DNA of 43,464 nucleotides, taken from the IMG/VR virus record IMGVR_UViG_3300035701_009381, positions 1-43,464 of that record. One strand, 5' to 3'. Below, in pieces: positions 37,125-43,464 of this stretch (its first letter is position 1; each line of letters opens with the position of its first letter). A program made the translations under genes and the position numbers. The notes under the pieces were generated by a model, which did no database searches, was not told where the DNA came from, and saw only the letters and a program-made list of their open reading frames with translations. Origin of the DNA: a virus.

Positions 37125-38468
37125 TCAGTCTTGGATCACGGAGACCTGCAGAGGGCCTTCCGTCCGCATAGTCACGAAGTACTGGAACCCGTCTCCCTCG
37201 GCCTGGCGCATGAACTCCGCCTGGGCCGCCGGATCGAGGGCCTCGAAGCCGTCGACGCAGACGACCTTGAGCTCCCCGGCGCTCGCCCGGGCTATCTCCA
37301 GGGCAAGACGGACGCGCTCGGAGGTGGAGAGATTGACGATCGGCAGGCCGTTGATGGTCACCTGACCATCCTCGAGGCCCAGACCCTTGATGGGCAGCGT
37401 GACCGAGCCGATGAGCTCCTGGGGCTTCCGTTTCAGCATCTTGCAGCGCTCGTCGAGGCCGGAGGCCGTCTCTTCAGCCAGCGCAAGCTGGTCCTTGAGC
37501 TCGTCGCAGTGGTCCTTCAGGTGGACCAGGCGCTGGTTCTCCTGGAACGTCCGGATCTCGTCCTGGAGAGCCGTGGTATCGATGGACTCCATGCCGGCGA
37601 GCTTCTCGTGGGTTTCGGCCACCTTGGCTCTCAGCGCGTCGGCCTCGCGGTTGTTGGCAGCCATCTGCTTCACGGTGTCGGCCATCTGGCGTTTGAGGTC
37701 GTCGAGCCGCACCTGCAGGGTCTCGTTCTTCTGGGCGTACGACTGCACTTGGGCTTCGATCGCGGGTATGGAGTCCCTCACACGCTCGATCTCGGCGTTG
37801 TGCGCCTGGGCCCGCCCCAGCTCGTCGAACTTGTCGGTGAGGTTAAGATTGCGGTACGCCTCGGTCTTGAAGCCCCCCGGCACCTTGGCGCTCTCCACTC
37901 TGAGCTGGGCCTCAAGGGACTTCACGTCGGCATTCGCTTGCCGGCGCATCTCGTAGACCACGTCGTAGAGCTTGCCGCAGACCTCCAGGCCGTGGGCGTC
38001 GTAGTCGATGCCCGCGGGCAGGAAGCCCAGCCACTCCCGGACCTCTTCCTCCGCCACCTGGACGGGCAATAGCCCCAGGAGCATCTTCGCCTGCTTCTCG
38101 GGTTTCTCCAGGATGAAGTCCACAGGGTTGAAGGAGTAGGAGCCGGCGATCGACGAGAGCCACGCCTGGGGGGACTTGCGCGGGATCCCGCCGGTCTTCA
38201 CGTCGACGGTGTTCTCGGACCCGGGCCCGGTGCCCTGGCGCTTTATGGTCGTCTCGTCGTCCATCTCGACCAGGATGACGTACTTGTTGGCTCCGTCCCG
38301 GACGAGGCGCACGCGCCTGTTCTTGTTGGTGACGGCTTGCTCGATGGCCTCGAGCACCACCGACTTCCCCTCGCCGTTCCCGCCCTCGATCATGTTGATC
38401 TTGCCCGGTTGGAACTCCAGGGCCTCGATGCCGAGGAAGTCCCTAATCGACAGCTTGGCTATCTGCAC
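37125..38468 (-). CDS. SbcC/RecF-like AAA ATPase with coiled coil
   Basis: A 447-residue protein. Walker A is IEGGNGEGKSVVLEA (about residues 27-41), with the start MQIAKLSIRDFLGIEALEFQPGKI typical of AAA_23/SMC-like repair ATPases. Residues about 190-330 are a long coiled coil. The C-terminal head has the ABC-type signature LSTSERVRLALEIA and a Walker B-like KVVCVDGFEALDP. No TOPRIM nuclease domain is present. Such phage ATPases probably work with a nuclease partner in DNA end processing; a candidate partner is the Cas4-like nuclease upstream. GTG 38468 has GGAGGTG before it and overlaps the helicase gene end. Confidence 0.9.
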   Translation of the reverse strand: MQIAKLSIRDFLGIEALEFQPGKINMIEGGNGEGKSVVLEAIEQAVTNKNRRVRLVRDGANKYVILVEMDDETTIKRQGTGPGSENTVDVKTGGIPRKSPQAWLSSIAGSYSFNPVDFILEKPEKQAKMLLGLLPVQVAEEEVREWLGFLPAGIDYDAHGLEVCGKLYDVVYEMRRQANADVKSLEAQLRVESAKVPGGFKTEAYRNLNLTDKFDELGRAQAHNAEIERVRDSIPAIEAQVQSYAQKNETLQVRLDDLKRQMADTVKQMAANNREADALRAKVAETHEKLAGMESIDTTALQDEIRTFQENQRLVHLKDHCDELKDQLALAEETASGLDERCKMLKRKPQELIGSVTLPIKGLGLEDGQVTINGLPIVNLSTSERVRLALEIARASAGELKVVCVDGFEALDPAAQAEFMRQAEGDGFQYFVTMRTEGPLQVSVIQD

Positions 38469-40362
38469 TCTGAGTCACCTCCGCAATCTCGCTTAGGAAC
38501 ATGCTGGGCGCCGTGGGCTTGCCCATGTAGGTCTCGGGAGAAGACACGTGGAGGAGGTCCATCGCCCGCGTCATGCCCACGTACATGAGGCGGCGCTCCT
38601 CCTCGACGCTCTCGGGGATCACGCTTCCATCGGGGCCGTAGACCACCGACCGGCGGTGCGGGAGGAGCCCCTCGGAGACGCCGGCCAGGAACACCACCGG
38701 GAACTCAAGGCCCTTGGCCTTGTGGAGGGTCATGAGTTGGACCCTGTCGGGCCCGTTCTCCTGGTCGCGGCCGGACATGCTTGATGCGTACTCCAAGAAG
38801 GCCTCCGCCGACTCGAACCGTGACGCCGCCTGCTCCAGCATGTTGAGGTTCTCGACCTTCTCGTTGTCGGGCCCCTCTTCCCCGCCCTCCTCCTCGATCA
38901 GGTAGCGGTCGTACTTGGTAAGGTCCCGGACCCGGCGGATGAGTGCCGCCGGCGGGTCGTCGCGGTGCGCTTCGACTTCCTTCAGGATGGAGGCGAGCTG
39001 GAACGCGCCCATCTCCCACTTCCGTTGCCGCGTGGCCGCGCACTGGCCCGAGCACAGCGCGTGCACCAGGGACTCCCCCCGGGCGCTCGCCCAGGAGAAG
39101 AGCTCCGTGAGGAACGCCTTGCCCAGGTACCGGGACGGCACGTTGACGATCCTCCTGAAGGCGTCGTCGTCCTTCCGGAGGGTCGCCCGGACGTAGGCGA
39201 TCACGTCCTTGACCTCCTTGCGCTCGTAGAAGCCTGTGCCTCCGAACACCACGTAGGGAACGTTGCGCTGGACCAGGGCCTCCTCGAGGGCGCGGCTCTG
39301 GGCGTTGGTTCGATAGAGGACGGCCATGTCGCCGTACTTATAGCCCTGGAGGGCTAGGCTGACGACGCGCTCGGCGACCTGGCGCCCCTCGTCGTCCTCG
39401 CTCGAGGAGGAAAGGAGCACCGGGTCCCTGGCCGGCGGGCGGATGGCCTTGCACACCTTCCTGGCCTGGCGGGCGTTGAAGCGGATCAGGGTGTTGGAGC
39501 TCTCCACGATGTTCTCCGTGGACCGGTAGTTGGTTTCGAGGCGGTAGACGCGGGCGCCGGGCCATTCCTTCTCGAAGTTCAGGATGAAGTCGATGACGGC
39601 GTTGCGCCAGCCGTAGATGGCCTGGTAGTCGTCCCCCACCACGAAGAGGTTGTTTTCGGGCGGCGCGACCTGTCTCAGGATCGCGTATTGAGCGAGGTTG
39701 GTATCCTGGAACTCGTCCACGAGGAGCCACTGCCACCGCCGCCGGTACTTGGCCCTTATGTCCGGGTTCTCGGCCAAGAGCCTGTGGCACCAAAGGAGCA
39801 TGTCATCGAAGTCCAGGCGGTTCTCTTCGGCCTTCCGGGACTCGTATTCGAGGTAGAGGTCCCTGAAGCGCTGCTCGTCGAACTCGCGGCCTTCGGGCAT
39901 GAGGAGATTATCGCGGGGACCCAAGAGGTTGTTCTTCTGGGCCGAGATGAAGCCCATAGCGAAAGCCAGGTCCAGGTGCCAATTCATGCAGTCGGGAGAC
40001 AGGATATCCCGGATGGTCCTCTTCTGCCAGTACTCCTCCGCCGGCGCGGGGATCTCCCGGCCGAGGTACCTGTACTCCTCGCGGATCACCCGGTAGCACA
40101 CCGAGTGAAACGTCCCGACAGTAAGCGCCTCGACGGCCGAGCCCACGAGCGCCCCCAGGCGGTCGAGCATCTCACCGGCGGCCTTGCGGGTAAAAGTCAC
40201 CGCCAGGATCCTCTCGGGGTCGACGCCGTCCTCAACGAGGCGGGCTATGCGGTACGTCAGCACCCGGGTCTTCCCGGAGCCGGCGCCGGCTATGACGCAG
40301 GCGGGGCCGGTCCCGTGGAGGGCCGCGGCGCGCTGCTGGTCGTTCAGAGTCGAAAGGTCCAT
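38443..40362 (-). CDS. UvrD/PcrA-type superfamily 1 helicase
   Basis: A 639-residue SF1A helicase with the complete motif set: LNDQQRAAAL (Q motif), GAGSGKT (I), AVTFTRKAAGEM (Ia), LLVDEFQDTN (II), VVGDDYQAIYGWRNA (III), ETNYRST (IV), LMTLHKAKGLEFPVVFLAG (V) and RRLMYVGMTRA (VI). It would unwind DNA 3' to 5' in phage replication, repair or recombination. ATG 40362 is preferred since AAAGGTGG lies 5-6 nt upstream, and GTG 40371 is the alternative. Phage-encoded UvrD-like helicases of full length are uncommon. Confidence 0.95.
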   Translation of the reverse strand: MDLSTLNDQQRAAALHGTGPACVIAGAGSGKTRVLTYRIARLVEDGVDPERILAVTFTRKAAGEMLDRLGALVGSAVEALTVGTFHSVCYRVIREEYRYLGREIPAPAEEYWQKRTIRDILSPDCMNWHLDLAFAMGFISAQKNNLLGPRDNLLMPEGREFDEQRFRDLYLEYESRKAEENRLDFDDMLLWCHRLLAENPDIRAKYRRRWQWLLVDEFQDTNLAQYAILRQVAPPENNLFVVGDDYQAIYGWRNAVIDFILNFEKEWPGARVYRLETNYRSTENIVESSNTLIRFNARQARKVCKAIRPPARDPVLLSSSSEDDEGRQVAERVVSLALQGYKYGDMAVLYRTNAQSRALEEALVQRNVPYVVFGGTGFYERKEVKDVIAYVRATLRKDDDAFRRIVNVPSRYLGKAFLTELFSWASARGESLVHALCSGQCAATRQRKWEMGAFQLASILKEVEAHRDDPPAALIRRVRDLTKYDRYLIEEEGGEEGPDNEKVENLNMLEQAASRFESAEAFLEYASSMSGRDQENGPDRVQLMTLHKAKGLEFPVVFLAGVSEGLLPHRRSVVYGPDGSVIPESVEEERRLMYVGMTRAMDLLHVSSPETYMGKPTAPSMFLSEIAEVTQSADSQAVD

Positions 40363-40382
40363 TGCGACCACCTTTCAGTCCC

Positions 40383-40410
40383 CCCGGGAGCGGGCCATCC
40401 CGCCCCCGGG
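40383..40410. other. GC-rich hairpin between annealing-like and helicase genes
   Basis: CCCGGGAGCGGG and CCCGCCCCCGGG pair with one A-C mismatch around CCAT. There is no T-tract, so it is more likely a message-stabilising or processing structure than a terminator. Confidence 0.5.
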
Positions 40411-40421
40411 AGGCGTCACGT

Positions 40422-41435
40422 CTAGCCCTGCTCCGGAGGAGGCGGGAAGATGGTGCCGAGGTACGTCGCGAACTCGTCCAGGAGGTCCTGGGTGAGGTCC
40501 TTGACATCGGTGAGCGACTTCAACTCCGGCAGGTCGAAGAACGACCTGGCCTCGGTATGGACCTGGTCCTTGGACACGTTCATGGAGCGCATCCTCGACC
40601 AGAACGCGGTCCAGTCGACCTTGCCGGCGACGGGCTGCGAGGCCTCTGCCTTCTGCCCCTGGTCCTGGGACTTGCCCTGGGCGCCGGCGGGTTTAGTCAC
40701 CTTCGGAGGAGGCGGGGGCGTCTTGACGGGCGCCTTGGTCTGAGCCTGGCCGGCAGTCCCGCCTTCGGCGGTCGCTCCGGTCTGGGCGGCAGCGGTCTCC
40801 CCCTCCATCCACTCCTCCATGTCCTCGAGGTCCTGGGTGAAGATGCCGCTCGACCTGGTGGCCTGGAGGGCGCCGTCCACGAGGGCGCGCTTCTTGGCCA
40901 TCTTGAGGACGGTGTTCCACAGGCTGAACAGGTCGTCGTTCTCCAGGCGGTACTGGGTGTACTCCTGCCCGTTCTTCTTGCTGGTGAACTTCTTGGTCTT
41001 GAGGCCGGCGACGTCGGTGCCGACGGGGATCTCGTTCTTGTAGACCCACCGGTACCTGTACCTCGCCTCGTAGACGTTGGCCGACCCGACGCCCTCGGCC
41101 ACGATCCTGCCGGTCGCCTTGTCGAGGATCTGGATGATGACGGTGATGTCGTAGAACCCGGTGTCGTAGTCCTTCTTCTCCTGCTGCTCTTTGATGACGC
41201 CCGCGTAGGCGTAGAACTCGAGGAGGCTCTCGGCGCCCGGCTTGAGGAGCGACGGCTTCCCGTTGGTGCCCGGGATCACGCCGAAGTCCATGTCCTTCAC
41301 CATGACCTCGGAGAAGAACTGCCGGGTGAGCTCAAGCTTGAGCTTCATGTCGGAGAGCCGCCTGGCGAACTGGGCGGGCGAAAGGCTCTGGATCTCGCCG
41401 CCCATGGGTTGGGGCTGGATCTCAATCGCGGACAC
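40422..41435 (-). CDS. Phage recombination-associated protein, possible single-strand annealing type
   Basis: A 337-residue protein. The N-terminal half reads FFSEVMVKDMDFGVIPGTNGKPSLLKPGAESLLEFYAYAG, then NTVLKMAKKRALVDGALQATRSSGIFTQDLEDMEEW, a pattern shared by many phage proteins encoded beside exonucleases and helicases. A Pro/Ala/Gln-rich linker precedes a C-terminal domain (WTAFWSRMRSMNVSKDQVHTEARSFF) that looks like a small helical DNA-binding domain. GTG 41435 has AGGTGG 8 nt upstream, better than GTG 41447. The annealing role is inferred from the operon; the fold is not identified. Confidence 0.7.
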   Translation of the reverse strand: MSAIEIQPQPMGGEIQSLSPAQFARRLSDMKLKLELTRQFFSEVMVKDMDFGVIPGTNGKPSLLKPGAESLLEFYAYAGVIKEQQEKKDYDTGFYDITVIIQILDKATGRIVAEGVGSANVYEARYRYRWVYKNEIPVGTDVAGLKTKKFTSKKNGQEYTQYRLENDDLFSLWNTVLKMAKKRALVDGALQATRSSGIFTQDLEDMEEWMEGETAAAQTGATAEGGTAGQAQTKAPVKTPPPPPKVTKPAGAQGKSQDQGQKAEASQPVAGKVDWTAFWSRMRSMNVSKDQVHTEARSFFDLPELKSLTDVKDLTQDLLDEFATYLGTIFPPPPEQG

Positions 41436-41440
41436 TGTCT

Positions 41441-42208
41441 CTACCACCTTTCATGGCACTCTGGCCAGTACTGGCAGGCAGCCTTCTTGCACTGCCAACC
41501 GATGGGCCGCGGGATGACCAGGCCTTCGTTCATGGCCTTGGCCGCGGCCACCAAGATCCTGAGGAAACGATCGACGTCCGCCTGGGTCCTGGTCGTCTCC
41601 AGCTGGACGAACTTCTTGATCTTGTTCTTGATGACGCAGTCCAGGCGGAGCTTCTGGGGAAGTGAGCCGTGCTGGTTCATGTAGCCCAGGGCGTAGGCGG
41701 TGAGCTGGAGGTCCCCGTCGACGTCCTCCTGGGTCGGGGTCTTGCCGAAGAGCTTGTTGTCCACGACGACCCCCTGGAGGATCCGGTCCATCACCCCGAT
41801 GAACTGCCAGGGCAGGTCCTCGAAGTCGACGTGGAACCACTCCTGGACCGCGATGGTGGGCTCGTCGTCCGCGTTGGCGAGGTAGACGTTGACGGCGTCC
41901 AGGACGTCGGCGATCAGCGCGTCCCGCGTCTCTCCCTCGCCGTACTCGATGTCGCCGAACCGGTTGAGGGCGTCCTCGACGGTCTGCTTCATGGCCTGCG
42001 GGCTACCCTTGACGAAGGCCCGTCTGGCTTCCATGGTCGGGTGCGACTTGTGGAGATGGTTCAGGACGTCGTCGTATGCCAGGCCCTCCACGACCGCGCT
42101 GGGCATTGGCTTCTTCGTCTTGGCGACGTACCTGTGGTACCACTGCTCCGGGCAGGTCAGGTAGCACTTGAGCTCCGACACGCTGAAGTGGGGCTTCCGG
42201 CTCCTCAC
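41441..42208 (-). CDS. Cas4/RecB-type PD-(D/E)XK nuclease with probable Fe-S cluster
   Basis: A 255-residue protein of the PDDEXK_1 type. It has FSVSELKCYLTCPEQWYHRYV at the N terminus (Cys19), GVMDRILQGVVVDNKLFG (D and D-x-K), LQLTAYALGY (the Q-x-x-x-Y motif), and GWQCKKAACQYWPEC at the end. The four cysteines are placed as in the Fe-S cluster of Cas4, AddB and related exonucleases. GTG 42208 is a GTGA overlap with the upstream gene and has GGGGGTGG before it. It likely processes DNA ends for the following annealing-like protein. Confidence 0.9.
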   Translation of the reverse strand: MRSRKPHFSVSELKCYLTCPEQWYHRYVAKTKKPMPSAVVEGLAYDDVLNHLHKSHPTMEARRAFVKGSPQAMKQTVEDALNRFGDIEYGEGETRDALIADVLDAVNVYLANADDEPTIAVQEWFHVDFEDLPWQFIGVMDRILQGVVVDNKLFGKTPTQEDVDGDLQLTAYALGYMNQHGSLPQKLRLDCVIKNKIKKFVQLETTRTQADVDRFLRILVAAAKAMNEGLVIPRPIGWQCKKAACQYWPECHERW

Positions 42209-42520
42209 GCAAGAGCCACCCCCTTCATCCTTAAGAACACCTTCACCTGCGAGAGGGGTATCACTCCGCCCACGCGGGGCAGCCTGGCAATGAACTCCCA
42301 CTTGAACGCCTGGTACCAACGGTCCGCAAGTTCAGGGCCGACCGCATCGTACAGGATCGACCTGGCCAGGTCGGCCGGGCCGCTGCCTCCGTACCCCCAC
42401 TCGAACCCGTCGGGGCTGTGATGAACGACGTGCGGCATCTCGCGGCGCCCGCCGGACCATCACGTAGCTCTTCTCTCCCCGGTGGGCCGGGGCATAGGAA
42501 ACTTCAACTTCGGTAGCCAT
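42205..42520 (-). CDS. DUF6166-like protein, apparently frameshifted
   Basis: The C-terminal 77 residues (ATG 42438) are DUF6166: VVHHSPDGFEWGYGGSGPADLARSIL. A strong ribosome binding site (GAGGAGGG) precedes ATG 42520 in another frame, whose first 27 residues (ATEVEVSYAPAHRGEKSYVMVRRAP) are the expected N terminus of this family. A +1 change near 42445 would join them. The candidate explanations are a real frameshift, an assembly error, or two overlapping genes. Function of DUF6166 unknown. Confidence 0.65.
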
Positions 42521-42533
42521 GACTCGACCCTCC

Positions 42534-43007
42534 TCACGCCGCCCGGCGGCGGGCCCGCCGGGCAGCTCTCTGAAGCCTGTAGACCTCGGCCTCGCACCTG
42601 GGGCCGGCGTTGACGGCGGCCCTGTAGGCGGTCTTGAGGTCCTCGGATCTGCGGAACACGACCTCGGTCCGGCTCACGTACTCGTGCGAGTCCAGGAGCG
42701 TCCCATAGGCCTCGAACTCCCCGCCGACGTGCCTCAGGCTGATGCGGATGTGGCACGGCAGGCAGGGCTCTTCCCGGGTGCTCGGGTCGAACCGCCAGTT
42801 GCACCCGAGGTCGACCTCTCCCCCCGAACGGAGGCACTCCTCGCGCCGGGCCCACTCCTCGTCGGAGGCCTCGAGGTCGCCCTCGAAGACGTCGCCGCCT
42901 GACTGGCCCCAGCAGACCGGACCAATGCCTCTCGCCACGCTCACCGGGTCGGTGAGCTTCCTTCCGCACCTGGCGCAGATGGCGATAGGCTTCTGAGTCT
43001 CAGGCAC
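42534..43007 (-). CDS. DUF6011-type zinc-ribbon protein
   Basis: A 157-residue protein. The N terminus ICARCGRKLTDPVSVARGIGPVCWG is the DUF6011 zinc-ribbon pattern. Further Cys pairs (LGCNWRF, EEPCLPCHI) suggest a second metal site. The C-terminal end (AARRARRRAA) is very basic. It overlaps the upstream gene's end. Function unknown; nucleic acid binding is likely. Confidence 0.8.
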   Translation of the reverse strand: MPETQKPIAICARCGRKLTDPVSVARGIGPVCWGQSGGDVFEGDLEASDEEWARREECLRSGGEVDLGCNWRFDPSTREEPCLPCHIRISLRHVGGEFEAYGTLLDSHEYVSRTEVVFRRSEDLKTAYRAAVNAGPRCEAEVYRLQRAARRARRRAA

Positions 43008-43464
43008 CCTTCGCCACCTCCCTGGGATCGCAGAAGATGGCGAACTTCCGGTCGGGGATCCGCGCGTCTAACCAGTGATACTTCAGACCCTTCTCGAGCC
43101 GCAGCGAGATCGGCCCTGAAGCGCTGGCCACGACCGCCGCGGCGATCTCCTGGGCCTTCGCCAGGCTCCGGCCTCCGGGAGCCGAGAAAACCGTGTACTC
43201 CGTGTAGATGTGACACTCGGGATCCACGCTGCGGATGATGTCCTCGTAGCTGGGAGCGTTCGGGACTAGCCCGTACTTCTTGAGGCCGTCCAACCCGCGC
43301 TGGATGACGAACTCCGTCACATCGTGGTCGATGCCTACCTCGAAGCAGGCCTTGCGGACCGCTTCCAGGACCAGGATCTCTTGTGCGCTGGCCTGGGGCG
43401 CGGTATCATGGGTTTGGGTGGGCCGCTCATTCGTGAGCGGCTCTCTTGCTTCCTGAAGTCTCAC
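43000..43464 (-). CDS. Hypothetical early protein, possibly continuing past the window edge
   Basis: A frame of 154 residues that remains open to the last base of the window. It includes QEILVLEAVRKACFEVGIDHDVTEFVIQRGLDGLKKYGLVP and SVDPECHIYTEYTVFSAPGGRSLAKAQEIAAAVVASA. An apparent GTG lies exactly at the edge, so a start inside or beyond the window cannot be decided. A hairpin (43422-43441) lies within the first codons, which would be odd in coding DNA and hints that translation may begin further in. No family is recognised. Confidence 0.6.
   Translation of the reverse strand: MRLQEAREPLTNERPTQTHDTAPQASAQEILVLEAVRKACFEVGIDHDVTEFVIQRGLDGLKKYGLVPNAPSYEDIIRSVDPECHIYTEYTVFSAPGGRSLAKAQEIAAAVVASASGPISLRLEKGLKYHWLDARIPDRKFAIFCDPREVAKGA
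43422..43441. other. Perfect 8-bp hairpin with tetraloop at the right edge
   Basis: GCCGCTCA TTCG TGAGCGGC: a perfect stem with a UUCG-type loop on the plus strand (CGAA on the minus). On the plus strand the downstream TCTCTTGCTTCCT is pyrimidine-rich. It may be a terminator for a plus-strand transcript or a leader structure for the minus-strand early genes. Confidence 0.5.

Noticed and set aside
28590-38550. Other CACGTG hexamers (near 28590, 30652, 31217, 33267, 35199, 38548)
   Set aside because: They lack the TATTC...KGATA flanks shared by the four parS-like sites, so I treat them as chance occurrences.
37125-40362. Gabija-like defence pair (ATPase plus UvrD-like helicase)
   Set aside because: The ATPase lacks a C-terminal TOPRIM nuclease domain, the helicase is a full PcrA/UvrD type, and both lie in a phage recombination gene series; the module reads better as replication/recombination.
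1-43464. CRISPR array, insertion sequence or retron/diversity-generating element
   Set aside because: No regularly spaced direct repeats with spacers, transposase or reverse transcriptase was seen; the only regular repeats are the tape measure units and the iterons.

Overview
The window is the left host/prophage junction and most of a tailed (siphovirus-type) prophage in a GC-rich bacterium. The sequence is roughly 60% G+C by eye. Strong AAAGGAGGTGA-type ribosome binding sites, GTG/TTG starts and Firmicute-phage families (DnaD-like initiator, RinA/ArpU-like late regulator, YjcQ, DUF2508, DUF2292, minor capsid 3, phage holin) point to a GC-rich Firmicute (Clostridia or Limnochordia-like). The species cannot be told from this sequence.

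Layout. Positions 1-1400 are host chromosome: the 3' part of a class III CoA-transferase gene and a short spacer. At 1401-1448 lies the 3' part of a tRNA-Lys(CTT) gene without its 5' half, the expected remnant of integration into a tRNA gene. The reconstituted tRNA and the integrase should lie beyond the right edge. From there almost every gene is on the minus strand, so phage expression runs from right (early) to left (late). Next to the attachment site is a cargo type II restriction-modification pair (1616-3725). Then, against transcription, come lysis (lysin 4321-5484, holin 5456-5917), tail fibre and tail tip (5988-10433), tail tape measure and tube (10450-16767, with a -1 frameshifted chaperone), head completion, capsid, scaffold, MuF-kinase, portal and terminase (16774-26872), a ParB-N/methyltransferase fusion, a zincin, and a RinA-like regulator (28905-29342). 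The early half holds small regulators, a ParB with zinc ribbons, VRR-NUC and MmcB-like nucleases, a DnaD-like initiator carrying a likely origin, JAMM and ASCH proteins, an HD hydrolase, an SbcC/RecF-like ATPase, a UvrD helicase, a possible annealing protein and a Cas4-like nuclease.

Three plus-strand genes (14160-14837, 20835-21176, 28568-28801) run against the main operons and look like independently expressed cargo genes (morons).

Most notable observations. (1) Four copies of an 18-bp near-palindrome with a CACGTG core (4301, 17521, 31325, 36282) resemble a diverged parS centromere; one lies inside the phage parB gene, suggesting a self-contained ParB-parS system. (2) A MuF head protein is fused to a PI3/4K- or HipA-like kinase domain and followed by a small overlapping gene, an arrangement like prophage polymorphic toxins with an immunity gene. 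(3) An iteron array at exact 22-bp pitch, next to a lower-GC stretch, sits in the linker of the DnaD-like initiator gene and is a good candidate replication origin.
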